This document shows positions 8,082-15,468 of a stretch of DNA of 38,854 bases, piece after piece. Origin of the DNA: Bacteroides ovatus (GTDB lineage: Bacteria > Bacteroidota > Bacteroidia > Bacteroidales > Bacteroidaceae); the NCBI GenBank assembly GCA_030844565.1, contig JAUUNK010000026.1:1-38854 (forward strand). The letters are read 5' to 3'. Under the pieces are notes generated by a model. The model saw only the letters and a program-made list of their open reading frames with translations. It searched no databases and was not told the DNA's origin. The translations under genes and the position numbers were made by a program. Numbering within the stretch: the stretch's first letter is position 1; each line of letters starts with the position of its first letter.

Positions 8082-8969
8082 GGTCTGCCTCCTTCCTTGT
8101 TGGTGAAGTCCGGTTCCATCCGATTGGCACCCCATTGCAGACGGTTGCGGTCGTAATGCCCTTCACGTTCATTTTCTTCCGGATCGGTGGAATACATTTT
8201 CACAGCGTATGGCTGTCCCTGAATGTCGTAAGTCAGCCTGAAATTGGAAGCCGGACGTACCATCACCTTACGGGCTTTCCGCTTGTAGGGTGGAATCATC
8301 ATGATGACCTTGAAACCTCCGTTCTCCTTGCCTTGGTCACTGTATTGGGCATACAGACCTACCGTACAGTGCTTGAAATGACGCATGGCTTCGGCCGTCA
8401 CGCCATAATCCTCATAAAGATACCGGCCACCGTGCAGCCGGAATTCCGTATTCACCTTTTCCAGATAGACGTTCACTCCGGCTTGTCCCGTCACTCGCTC
8501 CATCTTGCTGCATTCCCAATCTACAGCCATCGAGCAGAAGCCCGTCACACCCACTTGTGCGTCCAAAGCCAGCCATCTGTTAATCGGATACATCCATTTC
8601 ACATCCAGCCCATAGCGTTCCCGTCCAAACAGTCCACCGCTCACTTTCAAGAATTGCGAACCGTTCCAGTCCCATTCCTTAGACAGCACTGCCATACTCA
8701 GGCGTACCTTCTTATACCGATCCCCATAATCATTATAAACGTGGATTATGGCCTGACCGGCCAATTGCCACCGGTTGCCGATGTGCCATTTCAGACCGGG
8801 AGTCAGGTTCACCAAAACCTCGTACATCTTCGTGTAGAAGATATCCCGATAATGCAATTCCGCCCCTGCAAACAATTCCACTTTGGGGCTGACCGGTGCC
8901 TGCGACAAAGCTTTTAAAGCCGGCAGCAACAGCAATACAACCACCCCCCCAATACCGTTTTCTCCTCAT
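8078..8969 (-). CDS. YjbH-like outer-membrane protein, C-terminal-half type, frameshift in signal peptide
   Basis: The body (about 285 residues) is beta-rich and contains a strand pattern with QYSDQGKENGGFKV and MIPPYKRK, which resembles the C-terminal part of YjbH proteins. It should be an outer-membrane barrel. As written, the main frame can only begin at a GTG at 8944, giving a short hydrophobic start without positive charges. An ATG at 8969 begins MRRKRYW and would give a textbook signal peptide (then GVVVLLLLPALKALSQA) if the G7 run at 8944-8950 had six G. So the gene is either off by one base here or truncated at its start. It overlaps the next gene by 4 bases and follows the DUF1972 transferase closely. 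Confidence 0.68.
8944..8950 (-). repeat. G7 homopolymer inside the signal-peptide codons of the YjbH-like gene
   Basis: Seven C on the plus strand are seven G in coding sense. With seven G the ATG at 8969 reads out of frame (RRKRYWGGGCIAV); with six it reads straight into the barrel protein. The tract is thus placed where one-base slippage would switch export of the protein on or off. Confidence 0.6.
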
Positions 8970-8999
8970 TGTCAATCTTTTTTGTTCTTATATATTTCT

Positions 9000-10070
9000 T
9001 TAGTACAATATTTCATATTGTTCCGCAATGTATTTCCATGTATATCGCCTCATGGCTATCTCTTTCATCGGCGTACCGTCCGGTGTATTCCGGTTCAGTA
9101 GTTCCGTCAATTCATCCGCAGTCTTGAAGTAACAGGCTTTATTCCCAGTCGTTTCCCGGTTATATACCACATCATACGCCAGAACCGGCTTCCCGAAAAA
9201 CATCGCCTCCACCAAAGAGGGATTGGTACCGCCCGCACTATGCCCATGAACATAGCAACAGCACCAATTACGCAGCGCATACAACTCGTCCAAGTCATAT
9301 ACCGCATTCACCATTCGTATATTGCTGTATTCAGCGTATTTCTGTTTTAATCCACGGCTATATTCGCTCCGTTCCCAGTTACCCACGAACACAATATCTT
9401 TCCCGCTGGAGGCAAATGCCTCACAAATTACATGGCTGTTGTTCTCCGGCTCTATCCGGCATACGCTGACTGCATAGTTGCCCGGTGTCACCCCGTATTT
9501 CCGCAGGATTTCCATCTGCCGTTCTTCTGATATATTTCTCAGCACCTGGTCTCCCCCGTAGGCTATCAAAACCGCTTCCTTATGATAGGTCTCCATCACA
9601 TAGTCCTGAATCCCCTTATTGTCTGCCACCACCACATCGGCATAGCGCACCGCCATTGCCTCACTGGTACGCAGGAACCATTTGGTGAATCCGCCCCATT
9701 TGGCTCTGCGATGTTCCAGACCGTCAATGTTAATCACTAATTTTTTCCGGTATAACAGTCTGAATACGGGAAGGAAAATACATCCCGATACCCCCAGTAT
9801 GACTACCGTGTCATACCCCTTCAACGTGGAGAGCATCGACAGGATATCATAAGGCGTACTTTGCATGCCGTTGGCATGAAACAGCGGAATATATTTCAAT
9901 CCGGCACCTTTATAAGAATCCCTCCGTTCCGCATAATCTTTACTGCTGCAAAACACGGTATACCGGATATCCGGAGAACAGTTCTCCCCGATAATATTCT
10001 CCACCAATGTCTCGAAGCCACCATATTTTGCGGGCACACCCTGTATGCCCACAATCGCTACTCGCTTCAT
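9000..10070 (-). CDS. DUF1972 glycosyltransferase, rhamnosyltransferase type
   Basis: This is a cytoplasmic GT-B glycosyltransferase that would add a sugar to the undecaprenyl-linked repeat unit. The N-terminal domain is the DUF1972 type seen in Cps2T-like rhamnosyltransferases, with GIQGVPAKYGGFETLVENI at residues 8-26. The C-terminal GT4 domain carries the donor-site motif GTNPSLVEAM (281-290). At 356 residues it has normal length. The presence of a complete rmlACDB set in the same locus agrees with dTDP-L-rhamnose as donor, but donor and linkage are inference. It lies 30 bases upstream of the barrel gene. Confidence 0.85.
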   Translation of the reverse strand: MKRVAIVGIQGVPAKYGGFETLVENIIGENCSPDIRYTVFCSSKDYAERRDSYKGAGLKYIPLFHANGMQSTPYDILSMLSTLKGYDTVVILGVSGCIFLPVFRLLYRKKLVINIDGLEHRRAKWGGFTKWFLRTSEAMAVRYADVVVADNKGIQDYVMETYHKEAVLIAYGGDQVLRNISEERQMEILRKYGVTPGNYAVSVCRIEPENNSHVICEAFASSGKDIVFVGNWERSEYSRGLKQKYAEYSNIRMVNAVYDLDELYALRNWCCCYVHGHSAGGTNPSLVEAMFFGKPVLAYDVVYNRETTGNKACYFKTADELTELLNRNTPDGTPMKEIAMRRYTWKYIAEQYEILY

Positions 10071-10252
10071 CTAATAAAATAAAAGTTGTTTTTAAATATA
10101 TGGAAATTCTCTACTTTTCCCGCTTCTGAAAATTGTTTGCGCTTTTCCCTCCAAGGACTGAATATAACCTAAAAGAACCGTTTGAGAATAAAAATCGTTG
10201 AAGGTTGGCAGTTGAAGATTCGCTTCATTCGTATAACCCCTGATTTCCGTTG
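10071..10252. other. Short gap between glycosyltransferase genes
   Basis: These 182 bases separate the DUF1972 gene from the orphan GT4 C-terminal module. I see no gene and no clear promoter or terminator. The gap is long for this tightly packed part of the operon and may be debris from the event that left the orphan module behind. Confidence 0.35.
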
Positions 10253-10627
10253 TTATTCATTCAAGATTGTGAGGATTCTTTCAATCATTGTATCATCTTT
10301 GAAATATAAAGAGGCTTGGTATGATTCGTTAGCCATACGCATATAATGGTCTTTATCATTGAGCGTTTTCTCAATCAGACAGATGATCCGCTCCAATTCC
10401 TGCACATCAACCTTATACCCGTTCACACCGTCTTCCACCATTTCAGCAATGCCGCCTTCAGTCGGTACTATTACAGGAAGTCCCGCACTCATGGCTTCAA
10501 GGGCAGTCAGCCCGAAAGTTTCTACAAACTGACGTTTGTCCGATAGGTTCAGCACCACCGATGCTTTGTTGTAAAACGTAGAGACATCCGTCTGACGTGA
10601 CAGAATCTTAATATTGTTCTTTCCCAT
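10253..10627 (-). CDS. Orphan GT4 C-terminal domain, second tandem copy
   Basis: The 124 residues contain only the nucleotide-sugar-binding half of a GT4 enzyme, from RQTDVSTFYNKASVVLNLS through ETFGLTALEAMSAGLPVIVP and GGIAEMVEDGVNGY to the C-terminal helices. The acceptor-binding N-terminal half is absent. It aligns along nearly its whole length, at roughly half identity, with the C-terminal half of the gene just upstream, and overlaps the end of that gene by 20 bases. It could be the leftover end of an older transferase displaced by recombination, or a spare module. On its own it should not be catalytically active. Confidence 0.72.
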   Translation of the reverse strand: MGKNNIKILSRQTDVSTFYNKASVVLNLSDKRQFVETFGLTALEAMSAGLPVIVPTEGGIAEMVEDGVNGYKVDVQELERIICLIEKTLNDKDHYMRMANESYQASLYFKDDTMIERILTILNE

Positions 10628-10955
10628 TATCGATTGATTTCATCAAAAGAGAAAGGTTTTCAGCCGATTTATATTTTTCCGAGCATTTCAAAGCTTCTTT
10701 TGCCAACGAATGGTAAAGAACCTTGTTGTCGAGCATTCTTCTTATTTGCTTCTGAATGATGTCTAATTCCTGCACATCCGTTTTGTAGCCATTGATGCCA
10801 TCCACTACCATTTCGGCTATGCCGCCCACTGTAGGCACAATCACTGGAAGCCCGCCACTCATGGCTTCTAATGTAGTAAGCCCGAATGTTTCCACAGCTA
10901 ATCGAGGATTGGTCAGACAAACTACAATGGATGCCGCATTATAAAAAATGGCCAC
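10608..10955 (-). CDS. GT4 glycosyltransferase, C-terminal part after a frameshift
   Basis: This frame holds the C-terminal half of the GT4 enzyme whose first half is at 10979-11719. The frame is in fact open before the GTG at 10955 and reads GNLTIYPRQIDVAIFYNAAS directly after the G6 run, which is the expected continuation. The motif ETFGLTTLEAMSGGLPVIVP is the GT4 donor site. Separate translation from the GTG is possible but would make half an enzyme. The end overlaps the second, orphan C-terminal module. Confidence 0.7.
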   Translation of the reverse strand: MAIFYNAASIVVCLTNPRLAVETFGLTTLEAMSGGLPVIVPTVGGIAEMVVDGINGYKTDVQELDIIQKQIRRMLDNKVLYHSLAKEALKCSEKYKSAENLSLLMKSIDNGKEQY

Positions 10956-10978
10956 ATCAATTTGCCTTGGATAAATCG

Positions 10979-11719
10979 TCAGATTACCCCCCTAATATTT
11001 GTTAATTTATTGTCGGATAAGTACTTGTCTATGTTTTCTTGGGTGTCGTTAATTACCAGTACGAACTTGTATTGCGGCAAACGATTCGCTAACTCAATGA
11101 ATTCGCGTGTACCTTTATACTCTTTTAGAGAACCCAGCATCAACACCGTCTTCCGCTCAAAAGCCGCTTCCGCATCGGGGTACAACTTGCTCACAAACTC
11201 CGTAGGCAATGCATTCGGTATCACAGTCACTCCTTTCTTCCTTTTCAGAAAAGAAGCCTGGTAAGCCGACACACAAATTATCTCATGCGCCAACTTCTGC
11301 ATACAGCAGGCCAGCACTTTATAGAACGCCCCTTTGATAAAAGCGTTCTCGTGATAGTGATAGACCACCCGCTTCCCCATAATCCGACCAGCCAAAGCCG
11401 GCCCCACGGGCAGTAGCGTATTGATATAGAACACCACATCCTTTCTGAACAGATAGCGGAACGCAAAGAAGAAAGTATATAGCTGAATCACAGTGTAGCG
11501 CAACATCGTCACCGCAGGGTTCGCGGAAAAATGATACGGATAAGAATACCGCTTTATACCAGGATGTGTGTTCAGTTCATCCAGCACCCCGCCTTTTGAA
11601 GTAACCAATTCTACCTTTTTCCCTTTGCCAAGTAGCCCTTTAAGCACCATGTTCAATACTTTGGGGCTTCCGCTGTAGTCGTTGAAAAGGTGAAAACAAA
11701 CGATACACTTTTTATTCAT
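10979..11719 (-). CDS. GT4 glycosyltransferase, N-terminal part ending in a frameshift
   Basis: The product is the acceptor-binding domain of a GT-B enzyme, with FNDYSGSPKVLNMVLKGL near the start, VVYHYHENAF in the middle and MLGSLKEYKGTREFIELA at the domain hinge. The frame stops at 10979 just after NIRGVI. If the G6 run at 10987-10992 had one more G it would read NIRGGNLTIYPRQIDV and join the downstream half into one enzyme of about 370 residues. I chose the start at 11719 because it overlaps the stop of the upstream kinase gene as ATGA; the Met at 11749 lies inside that gene. Confidence 0.75.
   Translation of the reverse strand: MNKKCIVCFHLFNDYSGSPKVLNMVLKGLLGKGKKVELVTSKGGVLDELNTHPGIKRYSYPYHFSANPAVTMLRYTVIQLYTFFFAFRYLFRKDVVFYINTLLPVGPALAGRIMGKRVVYHYHENAFIKGAFYKVLACCMQKLAHEIICVSAYQASFLKRKKGVTVIPNALPTEFVSKLYPDAEAAFERKTVLMLGSLKEYKGTREFIELANRLPQYKFVLVINDTQENIDKYLSDNKLTNIRGVI
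10987..10992 (-). repeat. G6 homopolymer at the break of the GT4 gene
   Basis: Six C on the plus strand are six G in coding sense. The two halves of a single GT4 gene meet exactly here in different frames, and one added (or two removed) G restores one reading frame. Confidence 0.6.
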
Positions 11720-12831
11720 TTGCATAAATATTTGAGAAGTCCAATCCATAACTTCATGTTCCTTTGCACATCACCGGTAAACACGCCTTTTTCACGCTTC
11801 ACGTAATGTGCTATAATGCCTAATAAATAGCTTGTGTAGGCTAAATCCGGATTGCCGAACAAAGATTGAAGGCGTTCTTTATCATGCTGAAAAAGTTTCC
11901 AGATGCCATCAGCACCTAAATGTTCCTCAAAAATGGCGGTTTGCGTGAAGAAGTGGAAATAATCCAAATAAGGCGGATAAGTACGCTTGGCGTATTCAAA
12001 GTCAAAGGCATATAGGCGGCCTTTTTCCACATATATGTTCCATGGCGTGAAGTCGGCGTGATAAAAAGAGAAAACCACCTCCCTATGAACATAAAAATTC
12101 AAAACTTTGCTCACACCCTCCACGATGGGTCTTGTTTCAAATCCCGGCAGGTTATTCATTTCCTCGCAGAGCAAGCACAAATCCCGATAATACTCCGTTT
12201 CCTCGAAAGGGATGTGCTGCTTTGTCTTTTCGTGCAGTTCTTCAAGGAATGCCATTTCCCTTTCGTTCCACCGGTGGTCTGTCGAAGAGTGCCGTGTCTT
12301 GGTCGTAGTTTGCACAAACAGCCCCAGCCCGTCTCTCCACTCTCCGCTGTACAAACACCGGGGGACGGATGTCACCCCTTTTTGTTCCAAATAGTCCAGC
12401 GTTTCCTGTTCTTGCCGAAAAATATGCTTTATCTCATCGTTGTCACTGAATTTGGCATAGCCTAATATGCGTGCCCCTTTGCTGATTTGCATGGTTATCT
12501 TTTGATGTACGCATGGAGTGCCGCAAAAGATAGAGAACTCTATGTCGCCCGTGCCAAACAACCGGCATAGCAGTTTTTCCAACTCTGGGACTAATTCATA
12601 CCGCTTCTTTTCCGCTCCGACTGCTTTATTGACAACACCCAGCCTGTAAAGATAGGGGAATAAGGCCTTCATCCCTTTTCCTTTTATTCCGCTGGGCTGA
12701 TAGAGGTTCATTGCCGTCCGCATATTCTTGGCAGGCATCAGCCACCGCTTGCCGTCAGCGTTCGAAAAGGTATAGAAAGTATTGCTTCCCCCCTCATTCA
12801 GAAGGAAAGGCAAAAGATGTGCTATGCTCAT
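11716..12831 (-). CDS. APH/choline-kinase-fold phosphotransferase
   Basis: This is a small-molecule kinase of the aminoglycoside-phosphotransferase fold. The catalytic loop is HADFTPWN (H258, D260, N265) and the metal-binding Asp is D277 in AFDFEYAK; a candidate ATP-binding lysine is in GYAKFSD near residue 127. The first 100 residues are not typical of the family. In a polysaccharide operon it may phosphorylate a sugar or lipid-linked acceptor, or provide an activated precursor, rather than an antibiotic; the substrate is unknown. It starts 5 bases after the upstream GT4 stop and overlaps the next gene by 4 bases. Confidence 0.75.
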   Translation of the reverse strand: MSIAHLLPFLLNEGGSNTFYTFSNADGKRWLMPAKNMRTAMNLYQPSGIKGKGMKALFPYLYRLGVVNKAVGAEKKRYELVPELEKLLCRLFGTGDIEFSIFCGTPCVHQKITMQISKGARILGYAKFSDNDEIKHIFRQEQETLDYLEQKGVTSVPRCLYSGEWRDGLGLFVQTTTKTRHSSTDHRWNEREMAFLEELHEKTKQHIPFEETEYYRDLCLLCEEMNNLPGFETRPIVEGVSKVLNFYVHREVVFSFYHADFTPWNIYVEKGRLYAFDFEYAKRTYPPYLDYFHFFTQTAIFEEHLGADGIWKLFQHDKERLQSLFGNPDLAYTSYLLGIIAHYVKREKGVFTGDVQRNMKLWIGLLKYLCK

Positions 12832-12836
12832 TCTAT

Positions 12837-14093
12837 TTATTGCTTATTCCAGGCTTTCATTATGGCATCCCGTATTTCTTCCCCGCGCGATTGCCATGTA
12901 AACTGTTTGCCTGCCAGGCGGGCACGTTCTCCCATATCAGCCCTTTTCTCCTTATCGGTCAAAGTCAGAATGCCTTTGCCCAATTCCTGTATGGTAATCT
13001 TCCTCTCACCACGTTGCACGATGATGGCATACTCTTCGGAAAAATACCGGGTATATCCGGTCGTATCAATACACAGGAGCGGTTTCCCCAATGCCATGCT
13101 GTCGAACGATACGGTCACGGCTCCCTCTTTCAGCGAAGCGTTTATCACGGCATCGCATTTCTTCATATATTCAAAATAAGTATCCATATCCACTTTACCG
13201 GCCATTGTCACATACGGTTCCAATCCATACCGTGCAATCAATGTCTTTAACCGTTGCTCGTCTGCTCCTTTGCCGATAATGGTCAAGTGAATTCGTTGGT
13301 TCTCTTTTACAAAAAGCGCCATTGCCTCAATCACCAAGTCGAAGCCGCGCCAGGCATCCAGCCGTCCCACAGTGACAAACTCCGTAATTTCAGAAGAGTT
13401 CACGGATTCTTTCCGGGTTGCAGGCTGTTTTTCGTCCACTGCCACGTCTGTAAACAGTATGGCTTTCTCCCGATGCGCCTTCGGTATCTGCATCCGTGTT
13501 ATATCCGTCTTGCATAATATCAGGTCCGCATTCCTGCATCTCCGTTTGAATCCCGCGTTCCGTTTCATCAGGCTCACCGCCATGTGTCTCATCCGTTCTA
13601 TCATCTTCGACTTTCGGTCATAATGGTCGGCATACTCCATCGGAATTGTTTCCATGCCACCTAATGGTCCCCACACAAAGAACTGTCGTTGTCCGTAACT
13701 GCTCACTTTCCACATGACATTGCCATAAGTCAGGTGGTGGAAAATCCGTATGTCATTCTTCTGCATTGTTCGCTTCACGATGCCATTGGTACATGCCTGC
13801 CAGATGTTATAGTAAGTTCGTACCCCACGCATTCCCTTTTTCCAGAACCGTGCCCATTTTGGCCAGTCATAATATAGGAAATGAATGTCGCTATATTCCG
13901 GGTGTTCGCCTATCCACGGCTCTATGGTATGCCGGTTACTCTGCCGGGTCAGCACCCACAGCTCAAAGTATTTCGACATCTCCAATACCCAATGCCAGCC
14001 CACGCCGATCTCACTGCCCAAGCCCGGTTCGCAAGCGTAGGCAGAGATAAATATTTTCAGCCTGTTCATTTCTACTTTATTGACCATCTTCAT
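12837..14093 (-). CDS. GT4 glycosyltransferase
   Basis: This GT-B transferase has the N-terminal CEPGLGSEIG loop (residues 21-30) typical of a GT4 branch found in Bacteroidetes polysaccharide loci. The C-terminal domain has TVGRLDAWRGFDLVIEAM and the donor-site segment KEGAVTVSFDSMALGKPLL. At 418 residues it is complete. The start is uncertain: Met at 14093 or at 14069 (MNRLKIFISAYACEPG); the latter matches the usual family start better. Sugar specificity cannot be read from sequence. Confidence 0.85.
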   Translation of the reverse strand: MKMVNKVEMNRLKIFISAYACEPGLGSEIGVGWHWVLEMSKYFELWVLTRQSNRHTIEPWIGEHPEYSDIHFLYYDWPKWARFWKKGMRGVRTYYNIWQACTNGIVKRTMQKNDIRIFHHLTYGNVMWKVSSYGQRQFFVWGPLGGMETIPMEYADHYDRKSKMIERMRHMAVSLMKRNAGFKRRCRNADLILCKTDITRMQIPKAHREKAILFTDVAVDEKQPATRKESVNSSEITEFVTVGRLDAWRGFDLVIEAMALFVKENQRIHLTIIGKGADEQRLKTLIARYGLEPYVTMAGKVDMDTYFEYMKKCDAVINASLKEGAVTVSFDSMALGKPLLCIDTTGYTRYFSEEYAIIVQRGERKITIQELGKGILTLTDKEKRADMGERARLAGKQFTWQSRGEEIRDAIMKAWNKQ

Positions 14094-14146
14094 AAAATTA
14101 TCAATTCATATCACAAAAGCACCTGTCAATGCCTATATCATAAGAC

Positions 14147-14455
14147 CTAATCTGTACACTTTGTTCCAATGTATCTGAACATAGCATTGAGAAAATCATG
14201 CCGTGCCATGACAACCCCGATTACGAAAGTAGAATAGTAATAAATCAACAGATGTAAACGGGTTTGTAACAGATTCGCCCCCTGCGTAAAAAAAAGGCAA
14301 TATAGAATAAACAAAGGGCACAATAGTAGCAGTTCTATATCGGTAGCCCCCCAAAAATGCCACTCGCTATTCATTCCATTCCAGTACCAATATATACCTC
14401 CTTTTATTAGCAGAGTGTCCACCTTGGTAAAGATCTGTGAACAATTAATCTGCAC
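14147..14455 (-). CDS. Short membrane protein of unknown function, possible remnant
   Basis: This 102-residue frame has two hydrophobic segments, about 40-57 (LLLLCPLFILYCLFF) and 68-83 (LLIYYYSTFVIGVVMA). It opens with a GTG inside the end of the upstream transferase gene. I do not recognise it; its size and make-up would fit the tail of an EpsG/Wzy-type polymerase whose front part was lost. A complete Wzy candidate exists elsewhere in the locus. It contains a G6 run (14347-14352) but the frame passes through it. Confidence 0.45.
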   Translation of the reverse strand: MQINCSQIFTKVDTLLIKGGIYWYWNGMNSEWHFWGATDIELLLLCPLFILYCLFFTQGANLLQTRLHLLIYYYSTFVIGVVMARHDFLNAMFRYIGTKCTD

Positions 14456-15467
14456 CTGATTGATTTACCATTTTCCCATAAAAAGTAATCTTCCCGTCAA
14501 TTTCTTTTTTCCATGGTGTTTTATATGACAATTTAAAGCACCAATCGTTTTGGATTAAACGTTGATAGACAGGCTCTTCATAAACCTTGTTCAGAAGAAA
14601 ATGCAGCTCATTTCTTTTCACATTGAACTCTTTATGCTTCACAATAACCTGCCGCATATAGGGAAACTTGCGATAGGCGTAATCCAACAAATAATCCAAT
14701 ATTAAATAATGCGGTAAGCATGCTTCGTTTATGTTAATAGTATAGAGCATATCTCTTAAAAAAGCAAATAAAGCGTTTTGCTTTTCATTAGTTCCTAAAT
14801 TCCAGCCGCACCATCTGCTGTTCGACCACATAGGCATATCTGCCAGTCCACAGGTAGATGGCGAATAAAACAGCTCTTTTTTCGCGCTATCCGGTATGGC
14901 ATAAGGAACATAACAAGTAGAGTCAACCCACATGCCTCCATGTTCAGCAAGAAGAGAGATTCTCAGAATATCGGACAAATGAGTGTAACTGATTTCACCG
15001 TTATCTACTTTTCGGTAAATAACTTCCGGAATATTCACATAATTACGGATATTTTCTTTCGTAATTAAAGTGACCAAGCCATTGTGCTGTTTAAGTTTGG
15101 CAAAACAGCATTTTACCAAAGTAGGCATAGCACCCGCCCCCTGCCACCAAAACACCCATATAGGATAACTCGAAAGCGGAATAGTGTCATTTAATTGCAC
15201 TTGTGTAGCACTTCTGTATTTCTCAATAATCTCTATATATCTTCTTCTCTTTTCAAAATATCTATCCATATTACGGGTCAAATGCTTTAAACTCCAAAAG
15301 CCGATAGTTTTCTTATGGGTGTAATTCCCAATCCACCATACAAGGCTTGGAAAAGCGATTGATAACCCGTAATTTTTCCACTGCTCAAAAAAAGAAGATA
15401 GAATCCACTGAGTTCGTGAATATGCCTTTGCCCATAAACCTTGTGTCTTAAATGTTACCGCTGCCAT
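14445..15467 (-). CDS. Capsular polysaccharide synthesis transferase, GT32-like
   Basis: The protein matches the Caps_synth type of glycosyltransferase (GT-A fold with a DXD-like site). Key segments are IWVFWWQGAG at residues 103-112 and SDILRISLLAEHGGMWVDST at 165-184, the latter being the sugar-nucleotide and metal site. Residues 35-48 are hydrophobic and may touch the membrane. The enzyme should add a sugar to the lipid-linked repeat on the cytoplasmic side. It begins one base after the stop of the thymidylate-kinase-like gene. Confidence 0.85.
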   Translation of the reverse strand: MAAVTFKTQGLWAKAYSRTQWILSSFFEQWKNYGLSIAFPSLVWWIGNYTHKKTIGFWSLKHLTRNMDRYFEKRRRYIEIIEKYRSATQVQLNDTIPLSSYPIWVFWWQGAGAMPTLVKCCFAKLKQHNGLVTLITKENIRNYVNIPEVIYRKVDNGEISYTHLSDILRISLLAEHGGMWVDSTCYVPYAIPDSAKKELFYSPSTCGLADMPMWSNSRWCGWNLGTNEKQNALFAFLRDMLYTININEACLPHYLILDYLLDYAYRKFPYMRQVIVKHKEFNVKRNELHFLLNKVYEEPVYQRLIQNDWCFKLSYKTPWKKEIDGKITFYGKMVNQSGAD

Positions 15468-15468
15468 A

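Noticed and set aside
8135..8917. Plus-strand frame of 260 codons opposite the YjbH C-half gene
   Set aside because: The minus-strand barrel protein has clear strand patterns; the antisense product is His/Gln-rich without motifs.
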